Shown here: positions 59,401 to 64,000 of the stretch, one piece after another
How positions within the stretch are numbered: position 1 is the first letter of the stretch
Layout of the letters: every line of letters starts with the position of its first letter
NCBI GenBank assembly: GCA_017541885.1
Contig: JAFXYF010000011.1
Span: 1-64,000 of the forward strand
Direction of reading: 5' to 3'
Length of the DNA stretch: 64,000 nucleotides
DNA from: Bacilli bacterium
Lineage (GTDB): Bacteria; Bacillota_I; Bacilli_A; RF39; UBA660
Translations under genes and position numbers: made by a program
Notes under the pieces: generated by a model
Seen by the model: the letters and a program-made list of their open reading frames with translations, nothing else
Database searches by the model: none
Told to the model about the DNA's origin: nothing

Positions 59401-59620
59401 AATAGTATATTCTATCCAAGAGGTAGCTGTACCATTCTATCAAACTGAAATCGAAGGATTTGATATTACAAATACTTATAATGGACCAGTTCCTGAAATC
59501 ACTCCTCCAAATACAGGAGTAGCTATGACTAAGGAAAATGGAAACATCTTATTCGAAATGATTCTTACATTACTTGCTACAAGTTATACAGTAGTAGTTT
59601 TAAGAAAAGTAAATGAATAA
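50492..59620 (+). CDS. Giant vWA/Cna_B-repeat cell-wall adhesin with PPNTG sorting signal
   Basis: ATG 50492 is chosen over GTG 50483 because GAAAGGGTGA fits it. The 3,042-aa protein has a signal/TM segment (~15-35) and a von Willebrand A domain (~88-410) with MIDAS D95-x-S-x-S and VTDGAP. A linker and divergent Cna_B-like domains follow, then 17 clear Cna_B units of pattern K-x-W-x-D-x-x-x-x-D-G-x-R-P-x-S-I, each closing in Y-T-x-x-E and N-T-H-T-P. The Lys, Glu and Asn for internal isopeptide bonds are kept, so each unit should be covalently locked. The end is PPNTG (3005-3009), a hydrophobic helix and a basic tail: a sortase signal. This is a tip-type adhesin/pilus-like stalk. The sortase gene is next. 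Confidence 0.92.
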   Translation: MKDSGGNNKKKALSYKTFALVLIAVLSVVFFAFGGWNRVQSAIVDLQKRFADNEEIDGKERTDNGDGTYKLSLSVTGDADTDTRTPHANILIVYDQSGSMLAHLASSKGSFGHTGTLQSSGWEQLYKTRVSHGSGYGRYYTCSNPITDAEEYTGTLYYDSNGNGQGGCTEYSGNRYSAITRAASAEKTVYDFANALLSKNPTSGQDTDAVEMALVTFNTNSPVSGSSDPAQGWTSSKTTFTNLFSNTGTSYKRSYSGLTNWQQALTKARSVLEDADGDQTFVVFVTDGAPTVYQTNYGTSDKVNPDVAYPYAKTPAYNLNHFKTQNGQNNGSVVATGGNTTLYGVYAFGDEADFLDDLIYYAKDGTARPASQGGETSATVDTTNYYNASDSAALTSSLADIFNSIVNTVGLGEAFIQDGTTQKVETTSGDISTLLEVDENSFEYWMEFPITNNKITRVDPLSGTEYEISLRKDNATGKIIASSTYWGENSDIEVDGELSVGTFKYKWETANKLYNFNPPAATFDKYDEETNPDGSGQVKWPLGKVEENGTVIQEGVGTLLDGVKYTVTFDVYPSQETYDTVASIKNADNAQTAYNNLDANIKKYLKYENGTFTLETNTNATLTYTDTHDGNTTPTTKKYRNPDPVVTVASEMDVEKVWLNQLDAKAAPDNLTLNMNVVRDNVEVSGLSVEVKKSNNWKDSVAIATGLMRTKVVDGKTVVEVLDKGHDYTLTEPVINQPDFKSYQWELQMETVHPMIINGQLTTLIEVPTNEIPSGMASTDEVYKFNGHTFYRFNGKVYYDKVVPTAGQAQTNAQLNAYNIRKSNFNFTKKVEGDPVGGEAFTFTFKVDNTTNEDVWFSVCDPAKLASLGKTCEDADANTYYEREIGVQGATAEEGDTGYFFAPDNTNITLNIKDGWNVRVTNIGTGSTYNITESAPESPFTLTNIDGTVTISVPELPANAVQTSEGVYTVTAADGTVTTYKAVGDHYEYEYTPNTNVQNRTLSGQIIAPNNTYSAVFTNTYPKTHLTVNKVWNVAEDAKKPVEVTLYRSVSGGEKQKVTQTGLTNPVTLNAANNWTYTFKDLDLYDTNNRVYDYFTEESEITGGTYVTTYEGKEDIVVSATDIPANTESIDVNVTIGTETQVVTLNKENNWRVTIPEVNYVNEDGTIKYVSVRSTSSAEIHYALTNKTNTITNEERVNISGTKTWTDTNNQDGLRPETITIHLNADGNGIAETTVRPAQDGSWTYAFNNYPKYKYDEATKTYVAIVYTITEDVVANYTTDIPEGSYDVTNTHIPFETTVTVIKNWNDDDNRDGLRPESVKFKVTDNKGLMIPGFTDNTELSLTEGTDGNWVYTKTGLPRRAAGQEITYSVVEITRPTGYVPADADNEPVVTVEKGATELGAQVFTIEYTNVHTPSVVPISGEKHWSDNDDQDGLRPTSLTVELIGTVYAEDGKTVLETINTGKTATLPNADGSWTYDFGNMPEYQDGYVGRHITYSVRETAVPSGYTETQGPNTYDITNSHTPETITKSGTKTWEDNNNQDGKRPTSITVQLTGKITVTNTDGSTTEQTVETRTIDVVPNAQGAWSYSFAGLPRYANHGQEIVYTVTDTVNGYSATNNSMNLVNTLIPETVDVEGEKIWDDANNQDGIRPQSITVQLVGQVLDTDGETVLATIDTTGKTATLSEEAGWTYKFEGLQKNINLGTVENPDVREITYTVTDSVDGYTTTSEGYNVKNTHVPETVVFDGLKDWVDNDDQDGKRPESITVRLTGTITKDGRTVEAYSDVITVTAATATEDDDNKWAYEFNPAPKYKDGIEIQYVITEDAVPEYTSTGVAAADGTITNTHTPGKVDVAGSKTWDDANNQDGKRPTSISITLTGTVKYQKDGQEVTEVVRPAVTKTVTANDNWSWSWPGLDKYDNGHEIIYTISETQVTDYNEPVVDGYNVKNTHTPETTKVEGKKTWTDTNDQDGLRPASIDITLSAVVKYTKDGQEVTETARPDETKTVTAAENWSWSWDPLPKYYQGHEIEYTITEGAVNYYESAVTGYDVENTHTPFETTVTVVKNWNDGNNQDGLRPDAITFRVADDKGLMIPGFTDDTELRLTADEGNVWTYTKTGLPRRAAGQEITYSVIEISRPDGYTPASDNEPVVTEEVNAETNAKTFTIAYTNEHTPAVVDVNGSKEWDDDGDRDGIRPTSIKITLTGTTEYEDENGNKVTETVKEAETKTVTAADNWSWSWPNLPKFNKGHEITYTISEEKVAGYNDPEVDGYNVKNTHKPSETSVKVKKVWADDNNRDLIRPTQVLITLYANDAEYGQYPVTINDAINANEWEITIDHLPLNDKGKVITYTAKEKVVSESETDVPAGYTESHSGTTVTNTHTPEPTQISGKKVWKDDSDRDGKRPTSITINVYDEDDKTTIVKSETVSGNNTDEEWSYTISGLNKYKNVNGERKTINYVVDEVLPAGYTKAIDGTTITNTYNTEKKNIPVSKTWVDEKGENYRPTSITVNLLADGVKVDETVLSDENEWKHTFENLPVNKNHGTGTVTYTVEEVETQQIKDYYDVTYPETGEDEGLVIVNTIKDLSKEIPVVKVWDDENNRDKVRPTSITFTLKGTVPSKTDPVYTDSITISTADVDANDANRWVSKFENVPIFHEGTWITYTVEESGVDTEMYPNTTNVTAADGTITLTNSHSHLLKDIVASKAWDDNDDNDGKRPGSVKITLYADGVEQETLEATEDTQWKVTFKDYPVNREGKVGEPIEYTVAETDENIPEGYEPSVDGYTITNSHEPATITYKVTKNWEDFDNNDGKRPDFITVRLVGKVGDTVVKEEVMDVYEINAGFENEPWTYAFTNLPKYYNKELVQYTLTEDKVDLYETEKITFVENTEETTEITNEITNSHDKIPYNENGEITVNKYWYDENDKYKKRPGSITVNLLAFDEVVATAELSEANDWTFTFENLPKYMIKDGEVGVEIVYSIQEVAVPFYQTEIEGFDITNTYNGPVPEITPPNTGVAMTKENGNILFEMILTLLATSYTVVVLRKVNE
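54077..59490 (+). repeat. Tandem Cna_B-domain coding repeats (17 clear units)
   Basis: Units of roughly 85-125 codons. The unit at ~54364 and the unit at ~56650 share a special body (KGLMIPGFTD, GLPRRAAGQEITYSV) absent from the others, showing copying of a block within the gene. Confidence 0.8.
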
Positions 59621-59650
59621 TAAAATCGAGCGGTAACCCGCTCTTTTTTA
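59621..59650 (+). terminator. Intrinsic terminator
   Basis: GAGCGG/CCGCTC with TAAC loop and six Ts; the most GC-rich stem in the window. Confidence 0.85.
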
Positions 59651-59678
59651 TTGAAAAAATAAGCCTTTTATGCTATAA
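59650..59678 (+). promoter_or_regulatory. Promoter of the sortase gene
   Basis: TTGAAA, 17 nt, TATAAT; the sortase is thus transcribed separately from its substrate gene. Confidence 0.65.
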
Positions 59679-59702
59679 TATGCAATTGAATTGAGGGATA
59701 CT

Positions 59703-60422
59703 ATGAAGGATAAAAAAATATTATTAGTAGTATTAATTACTGTATTCTTAGGTTTAGTAATTTATAACACAACAATACCTAATACTCCTAAACCAAAGGA
59801 ACCAGAAAAGATTATTATTCCAGTAAGTGAAGTAGTAGAGTATAACTATGAAGATTATTTTAATAATTTAAAAAATACTTATGGTAATAATGATATTGTC
59901 GCAGTAGTACAAATACCTAATGTATTAGAAGAAGTAGTTGTTCAAACAAGTGACAATGATTATTATTTAAAACATGATATACATCATAATTATGATGATA
60001 ATGGTACTAGTTTCTTAGACTATAGAAATAAAATTAGAGAATCTAAAAAACTATTAATATATGGTCATAGTGATCCATATGGAATATTACCATTTGTTAA
60101 ATTAACAAATTATAATGATAAGAAGTTTATGGAAGATAATCCATACATATATATTATTGATAAAGATGGAAAAAGAGAATATGAAGTATTCTCAAGTTAC
60201 ATTGAAACAAAAGACTTTGATTATGTTAATTTAGAAAGCTTTTCAGGACTTACTTATAAAGAACATTTAGATAAGTTGAGAAAGAAGTCATTTGTAAAAC
60301 ATGATATAGAGTTAAACGATGACTCTAAAGTATTAATTTTACAAACTTGTAGTTTTGATGAAAGAGTATCTGCAAAGACTAAATTTCAAATAGTAGTAGC
60401 TAAAGAAGTAGACAACAATTAG
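59703..60422 (+). CDS. Class B-type sortase
   Basis: ATG 59703 with GAGGG upstream is preferred over a TTG at 59691. The 239-aa protein has an N-terminal anchor helix (~5-23) and the sortase barrel: YLKHDIHHNYDDNGTSFLDYRN (class B-type second half), IYGHSD with His122 and LQTCSF with Cys216. The usual Arg a few residues before the last strand is uncertain: the aligned position looks like Lys227 (TKFQIVVA), with Arg221 nearby. Sortases cleave a sorting motif after Thr and join the protein to peptidoglycan. The giant PPNTG adhesin just upstream is the evident substrate. Confidence 0.87.
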   Translation: MKDKKILLVVLITVFLGLVIYNTTIPNTPKPKEPEKIIIPVSEVVEYNYEDYFNNLKNTYGNNDIVAVVQIPNVLEEVVVQTSDNDYYLKHDIHHNYDDNGTSFLDYRNKIRESKKLLIYGHSDPYGILPFVKLTNYNDKKFMEDNPYIYIIDKDGKREYEVFSSYIETKDFDYVNLESFSGLTYKEHLDKLRKKSFVKHDIELNDDSKVLILQTCSFDERVSAKTKFQIVVAKEVDNN

Positions 60423-60437
60423 TTGTCTATTTTTTTA
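60409..60437 (+). terminator. Intrinsic terminator of the sortase gene
   Basis: TAGACAAC/GTTGTCTA with AATTA loop and T-run; overlaps the stop. Confidence 0.85.
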
Positions 60438-60464
60438 TTAAAAGTGTTGTACTATAACGAATTA

Positions 60465-60493
60465 TTGACAAAAACCAACATTTGTGGTATAAT
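60465..60493 (+). promoter_or_regulatory. Strong sigma-A type promoter
   Basis: TTGACA, 17 nt, TATAAT: both hexamers are consensus. Confidence 0.8.
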
Positions 60494-60524
60494 TTATACA
60501 CATTGAGTGTAGGGGGTTAAGAAT

Positions 60525-61379
60525 ATGAAGGGGATTAATAAAATTAATATTTATCACAAGTTAACTGCTGTTTTACTTGCAAGTTCTATGGCATTTTCTT
60601 TAACAGGATGTGCTGGTAGAGTAGATATGAAAAAATTATCACCTAGCGCTATACTTGAAATTCAAGATGTTAAAGATGTAACTTTAGTAGATGAATTGCT
60701 TGAAAAAGAAGAATTATCATATAATGATGATTTAAATATTATTGAAGCTGCTGAAAAGCTAGAAAAATCATTAGATATTTTAGATCAGTTAAAAGATGTA
60801 GATTTTAAAGATGTATCTAAACTTGATTCATTAACAAAAGAACAAAAAGAAGCTGCTTTAGCTTTAACAACAGAAGATATTGAATTATTAAAAGAAGATG
60901 CTACATATAATGGTAAAGATTTAGTAGAATTTGAAAGAAAATTATTTGCTTTAAAAACTTTATATCATTTAAAAGAAACTACACAAGACTGGGTACAAAC
61001 TAATGGTAGAGATATTTCTATTGAATACATGATGGCTGCAGTTAAAGGTAGTGTAGCAGATGAATTAGAATTATCTACAAAAGATTATTCTAAGATTACT
61101 ATTCCAGCTAAATTCTATTCAAAAGAACCAGAAGATTATGTAATTCATGTTGGAGATGACATCTATAGAGTACCAGTTGGAGTAGGAGAAATCTGGAATA
61201 CAATTGATTATATTTATGCAGTACAAGAAGCTACTTTAAAAGGTGATAAGGAATTAGAAACTTATCGTAAAGCTTTAAATTATGGTAAGACTACAATGGC
61301 TGCAGGATCTAATCATAAAAAGAATAAATTAAGTGAGCAATATAGTGCTTCATATATTGAAAAGAATTACGTAAAATAG
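60525..61379 (+). CDS. Lipoprotein of unknown function
   Basis: The 284-aa product has a lipoprotein signal with FSLTGC and Cys29. The mature part is helical and acidic with short Leu-Asp-Lys units (LEKSLDILDQLKDVDFKD), then a more conserved-looking region including HVGDDIYRVPVGVGEIWNTIDYIY. AGGGGG precedes the ATG. A consensus promoter suggests strong expression. No family recognised; the terminator overlaps its last codons. Confidence 0.78.
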   Translation: MKGINKINIYHKLTAVLLASSMAFSLTGCAGRVDMKKLSPSAILEIQDVKDVTLVDELLEKEELSYNDDLNIIEAAEKLEKSLDILDQLKDVDFKDVSKLDSLTKEQKEAALALTTEDIELLKEDATYNGKDLVEFERKLFALKTLYHLKETTQDWVQTNGRDISIEYMMAAVKGSVADELELSTKDYSKITIPAKFYSKEPEDYVIHVGDDIYRVPVGVGEIWNTIDYIYAVQEATLKGDKELETYRKALNYGKTTMAAGSNHKKNKLSEQYSASYIEKNYVK

Positions 61380-61392
61380 TAATTCTTTTTTA
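61362..61392 (+). terminator. Intrinsic terminator
   Basis: AAGAATTAC/GTAATTCTT with 8-nt loop and T-run. Confidence 0.8.
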
Positions 61393-61441
61393 TTGCTTTT
61401 TTATATAGTATGGTAAAATTATATTAAGAATAGGTGATTAT

Positions 61442-61918
61442 ATGTATTGTGAAAAATGTGGAGAAAAAATAAAAGAAGGAAATTCTTTTTGTACTAATTG
61501 TGGTACTCCTAAAAAGATAATTAATAAAGTTGAAGAAAAAGAAGAAAATAAAGTAGAAGTTACACCTACAGTTGTAGTAGTAAATAATTCTCAAGAAGAA
61601 GATAATAAAAAAGCAAATCTATTATGTACTATCTCAGTACTTCTATATTTTGTAGGACCTTTAGCTATATTTATTATTGCTTTATTCTCTAGTTTAATAT
61701 CTAGATCTTTAGGATCAATTATAAGTGCTTTATCAGGCGCAACAAGAATAGCTGCAATTGTCTTAATGATAGTTGCTAGAGTTAAATATCCTAATAATAC
61801 ATTTGCTAAAGTATTAATGTGGATTTATATTGGCCTAGCTATTTTAGCTGCAATCTTTGTGGTGCTATTTATAGTATTCCTAATTATAGGAATAGCTTCG
61901 TTCGCATCATTATATTAG
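61442..61918 (+). CDS. Zinc-ribbon membrane protein
   Basis: The 158-aa protein starts with a zinc ribbon, MYCEKCGEKIKEGNSFCTNCG (two CxxC pairs 11 residues apart), followed by a Glu/Lys linker and about three hydrophobic helices from residue ~63. This N-terminal ribbon plus membrane helix design is common in Firmicutes; the ribbon is cytoplasmic. The Gly/Ala/Ile-rich helices look like a small membrane bundle. Function unknown. The next small gene begins 7 nt after its stop. Confidence 0.8.
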   Translation: MYCEKCGEKIKEGNSFCTNCGTPKKIINKVEEKEENKVEVTPTVVVVNNSQEEDNKKANLLCTISVLLYFVGPLAIFIIALFSSLISRSLGSIISALSGATRIAAIVLMIVARVKYPNNTFAKVLMWIYIGLAILAAIFVVLFIVFLIIGIASFASLY

Positions 61919-61925
61919 GAGTAAT

Positions 61926-62126
61926 ATGACAGTAGAAGAATTAAGAAAGAAAATGATTGAAGATTTAGAGCCAGCTTTCTTTATTGGAGGTTTTGGTGGA
62001 GCAATGCTAGAATTTGAAGAAATAAAAAAAGCTAGTAAAGAAAAGGTAATAGAAATTGCTAAGAAAAAGGGTTATATTAAGTCAGAAGAAGAAGTAGAAG
62101 ATAATCCTAAAGTAAAGAGATTTTGA
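61926..62126 (+). CDS. Small acidic/basic hypothetical protein
   Basis: The 66-aa protein has no signal or membrane helix. It has a GGFGGAMLEFEEI stretch in the middle and a Lys-rich helical C-terminus. AGGAG precedes ATG 61926, 7 nt after the zinc-ribbon gene, so the two are co-transcribed. It resembles small unknown Firmicutes proteins of the MTVEELRKKM... kind. It ends in TGA, and its stop overlaps the -35 box of the next promoter. Confidence 0.75.
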   Translation: MTVEELRKKMIEDLEPAFFIGGFGGAMLEFEEIKKASKEKVIEIAKKKGYIKSEEEVEDNPKVKRF

Positions 62127-62151
62127 CAAATATCAAAACTTATGTTAAAAT
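62123..62151 (+). promoter_or_regulatory. Promoter of the His-leader operon
   Basis: TTGACA, 17 nt, TAAAAT; transcription should start about 25 nt before the leader ATG. Confidence 0.65.
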
Positions 62152-62181
62152 AATCGCAATTAAATGAAAGGGAGGATTATT

Positions 62182-62244
62182 ATGAAATATTCATATAATC
62201 AAATTCATCATCATAATAGTCTGCACTTGTTAATACGACATTAA
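62182..62244 (+). CDS. His-rich leader peptide (20 aa)
   Basis: A strong GGGAGG site lies 6 nt before the ATG. The peptide is MKYSYNQI-HHH-NSLHLLIRH: five His in 20 residues, including three in a row at 62206-62214. It is followed by two overlapping hairpin options and a terminator, then a gene start at 62388. This is the layout of an amino-acid attenuation leader responding to charged tRNA-His. It is too short for ordinary gene finding. Confidence 0.75.
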   Translation: MKYSYNQIHHHNSLHLLIRH

Positions 62245-62345
62245 AAGCTCGTAGGTACAAGTGCTATTTGTAGTGCTTGTATCGCTTATAAATATAGATG
62301 ACTATTATAATGCTATACAGGTACTATCTGTATAGCATTTTTTTA
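62223..62345 (+). promoter_or_regulatory. Attenuator: competing hairpins and terminator
   Basis: Segment 1 (GCACTTGT, 62223-62230, within the leader frame) can pair with segment 2 (ACAAGTGC, 62257-62264). Segment 2 alternatively pairs with segment 3 (TACAAGTGCTA 62256-62266 with TAGTGCTTGTA 62271-62281, TTTG loop, 11 pairs incl. two G-U). The terminator is ATGCTATACAG (62310-62320)/CTGTATAGCAT (62328-62338) with seven Ts. Segment 3 (62276-62287) can pair imperfectly with the terminator's left arm and so act as antiterminator. Confidence 0.65.
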
Positions 62346-62387
62346 TTAGAAAAATGAAAAAAATATGATTATGAAGGAGAAAAGAAT

Positions 62388-63273
62388 TTGAAAACAATAA
62401 AAAATGGTATCGTCTTTAGTAACGATATAAAAAGAATACTAGAAGGAGTTAATTCATTAGACTTTAGGTATGATTATATACCAAATGAAGATACAATAAG
62501 AAAGGTAAGATATGACTTTAAAAAACAAGTAAATAAAATCTTTGATAAAGTATCTATTATTTCAGAAGATGAAATGTTAGAAGTAAATAATTTGATTGAA
62601 GGTGGATATCCCCATCGTAACTTTGGATAAGATTTATATTAAACCAGATGAAGAAAATATATTCTTCTTAGACTGTACTAGAATAAATGGTAGTGATGAA
62701 CTAACAACTAGAACTAAAGGTAGTTTAGAAGAACAAGTAAAAGATTTAAGAAATAGAATTAAATCTAGACAAGTAATACTTGCAGATGATGTAGTATTCT
62801 CTGGAAGTGTTTTAAAGAAAATAATTAGTTTATTAAAAGGACAAGGAATAGAAGTAGTACAAGTAGTATCTTGTATTTGTACAAAAGAAGGATATGACTA
62901 TTTTAATAAGAATTTAAAATATGGATTAAAAACAAATATCTTATTAGAAGAAGATGTCATAGATCAAATTTGTGAAAGAGATTTCTATTTTGGAATTGCT
63001 GGTTCAGGTATAGTTGTAAAAACTAAAGAAGGATTTATGAAAGCACCATACTTTGAACCATTTGGTAATCCAAATGAAAGAGCATCTATTCCAGAAAAAG
63101 ATTCTAAATCATTCTCAGAAGGATGTATTAAAAGAAGTATAATGCTTTGGGAAGAGATAGATAAATTAAAAGGAGAAAAAACAAAAATGTCTGAACTACC
63201 AGAAAAAATAGTTGGTACTAAAGAAAATGATGAAGTAGTAAAAGTATTAAAATTGAAAGGAAGAAGTTTATGA
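62388..63273 (+). CDS. Phosphoribosyltransferase-like gene with +1 frameshift
   Basis: TTG start at 62388 with AAGGAG 8 nt upstream. The first frame runs 80 codons to a TAA at 62628; the rest of the protein continues one base later and runs to 63273. Joining at CCCC (62610-62613) gives GGYP followed by IVTLDKIYIK, a smooth sequence of about 295 residues. The second part has VILADDVVFSGS, like the PRPP loop of type I phosphoribosyltransferases, and IFFLDCTRIN as a core strand. The ATG at 62596 has no site and is not a true start. The break may be programmed, a sequencing/assembly slip in a homopolymer, or a real mutation. The last bases overlap the next gene (ATGA). Confidence 0.65.
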
Positions 63274-63794
63274 AAAAAATACAAATAGGAGTTATGGGTT
63301 CGGCTGCTGATTTAAATTATAGTGATGAGGCTTTAGCCTTTACTAAAGAGTTAGGAGAATTAATTGCAGATTCTGGCAATATCTTAGTCTATGGAGCAGA
63401 AAAAGAGTATACCTCTTTATCTACTGAAGCTGCAAAGGCAGCAAGTAAAAAAGGTGGTATAACAGTAGGAGTTGCGGGAGGAAAAAGTAAAAAAGTATTT
63501 GGTAAATTCCGTCCAACAATCCTTATTAATTCAGGGCAAGAAATAGGAGGAGGACGTGAATTTAACCTAGTCTTATCTTGTGATGTAATAATTGCTTTAG
63601 GAGGAGGATCAGGAACTCTTACTGAGATTGCTATAGCTTATCAAGCAGGCATCCCAATTATCACTGTAAATAAGTTCGGTGGATGGTCAAAAGAGTTGGC
63701 TAACCTATATTTAGATGAAAGGTGTAGGTTAAAGTGTATTCCAGCCAGTACTGCCAAAGAAGCACTCGATTTAGCAATAAAACAAGTTAAATAA
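63270..63794 (+). CDS. LOG/TIGR00725-like nucleotide-binding protein
   Basis: The 174-aa protein has a Rossmann-like start (IGVMGSAAD), LIADSGNILVYGAEKEY, EIGGGREFNLVLSCDVIIALGGGSGTLTEI and AYQAGIPI. This matches the TIGR00725 / LOG (lysine-decarboxylase-like) group, where GGG-x-G-T-x-x-E is the signature. Related LOG enzymes release base or ribose-5-phosphate from nucleoside monophosphates. The ATG overlaps the preceding phosphoribosyltransferase-like gene (ATGA), so both are one translationally coupled unit, pointing to nucleotide or PRPP chemistry. The exact substrate is unknown. Confidence 0.88.
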   Translation: MKKIQIGVMGSAADLNYSDEALAFTKELGELIADSGNILVYGAEKEYTSLSTEAAKAASKKGGITVGVAGGKSKKVFGKFRPTILINSGQEIGGGREFNLVLSCDVIIALGGGSGTLTEIAIAYQAGIPIITVNKFGGWSKELANLYLDERCRLKCIPASTAKEALDLAIKQVK

Positions 63795-63835
63795 TGTAAA
63801 CATAAGTAAAATAAGGCTCTACAACGTTTTCTGCA

Positions 63836-63844
63836 TGTTATAAT
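63836..63844 (+). promoter_or_regulatory. Extended -10 promoter of the SDR gene
   Basis: TGTTATAAT; no good -35 hexamer is seen. Confidence 0.5.
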
Positions 63845-63875
63845 TAAAGAGTAGAAAATAGGAGGAATAAAAATT

Positions 63876-64000
63876 GTGTTTAATTTAAAAGGTAGGGTTG
63901 CTGTCATTACCGGAGCAAGTTCAGGACTTGGAAAACAAATGGCAGAAGGATTTGCTAAACAAGGAGCAGATTTAGTATTACTTGCTAGACGTGTAGAACG
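63876..64000 (+). CDS. Short-chain dehydrogenase/reductase (3' truncated)
   Basis: GTG start at 63876 follows AGGAGGAAT. The visible 41 codons encode LKGRVAVITGASSGLGKQM and LVLLARR, the SDR Rossmann start with T-G-x-x-x-G-x-G and a basic residue after the second strand that suggests NADP(H). The window ends inside the gene, so substrate and catalytic Tyr/Lys cannot be seen. Confidence 0.88.
   Translation, partial: MFNLKGRVAVITGASSGLGKQMAEGFAKQGADLVLLARRVE

Noticed and set aside
62182-62345. T-box riboswitch
   Set aside because: I found no T-box core resembling the conserved AGGGTGGNACCGCG element and no specifier loop; the translated His-rich frame explains the layout better.
62596-63273. 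Separate gene starting at ATG 62596
   Set aside because: No ribosome binding site precedes it, it overlaps the upstream frame by 35 nt, and its first residues are only sensible as the continuation of that frame after a +1 shift.
46669-63273. Mycoplasma-type code with TGA as Trp
   Set aside because: Trp is encoded by TGG throughout. TGA ends three genes at sensible places, one of them in an ATGA overlap with the next start.

Overview
The window is AT-rich, gene-dense bacterial chromosome. It reads well with the standard bacterial code: TAA and TAG dominate as stops, and three genes end in TGA. Gene content and order point to a spore-forming member of class Bacilli (Firmicutes), probably an uncultured gut-type lineage near the Mollicutes/Erysipelotrichales side. 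Three Bacillus-type neighbourhoods are kept: tkt-sirA-yneF, mutL-miaA, and rpsT divergent from gpr-spoIIP. Taxonomy is inference from these signs only.

Layout. 1-9 kb: a truncated Pro/Thr/Glu-rich membrane protein, small envelope proteins, a P-type Ca2+-ATPase, transketolase, SirA and YneF. 9-19.4 kb: YggS, UvrC, an orphan prepilin, MutL, MiaA, a membrane-tethered transglutaminase, S20, spore protease GPR, SpoIIP and a small membrane protein. 19.5-25 kb: four camelysin/TasA-like small secreted proteins, each with four matching cysteines, an Asn-rich two-TM protein and a SipW-type (Ser/His) signal peptidase. 25-35.2 kb: four large BspA/DUF285-type surface proteins built from 30-residue (90-bp) repeats, 86 units in all. 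35-50.3 kb: unknown proteins, a ZnuA-like lipoprotein without its metal ligands, YidD, a protein with a ~109-residue GGYG repeat, another SipW-type secreted protein, RNase III, a degenerate RNase J (J2-like), tRNA-Arg(CCU), a degenerate GH25-like protein, Apt, a HAD protein, and a 1,156-aa metallophosphoesterase behind a mini-ORF/terminator leader. 50.4-60.4 kb: a 3,042-aa vWA/Cna_B cell-wall adhesin with a PPNTG sorting signal and its class B sortase. 60.5-64 kb: a lipoprotein, a zinc-ribbon membrane protein, a His-rich leader peptide with attenuator, a frameshifted phosphoribosyltransferase-like gene, a LOG/TIGR00725-like gene and the start of an SDR oxidoreductase.

How they fit together. 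The most coherent system is the surface locus at 19.5-35.2 kb plus the outlier at 40.06 kb. Nine secreted proteins share one unusual signal-peptide/mature N-terminus pattern (hydrophobic core, then [AG]-Y-[AS]-[AY]-L followed by a T-L-x-[IV] strand), and a dedicated SipW-type peptidase is encoded among them. I infer a matrix-fibre or surface-layer system in which small subunits and giant repeat adhesins are matured by one peptidase. A second, independent surface system is the sortase/Cna_B pair.

The most unusual regulatory signal is at 62.1-62.6 kb. A 20-codon leader with an HHH run and a strong ribosome binding site precedes competing hairpins and a terminator. The first gene behind it contains a CCC-C site followed by a His codon, exactly where the reading frame changes by +1. 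No gene-free stretch exceeds about 270 bases; all have been examined for promoters, terminators and leaders.
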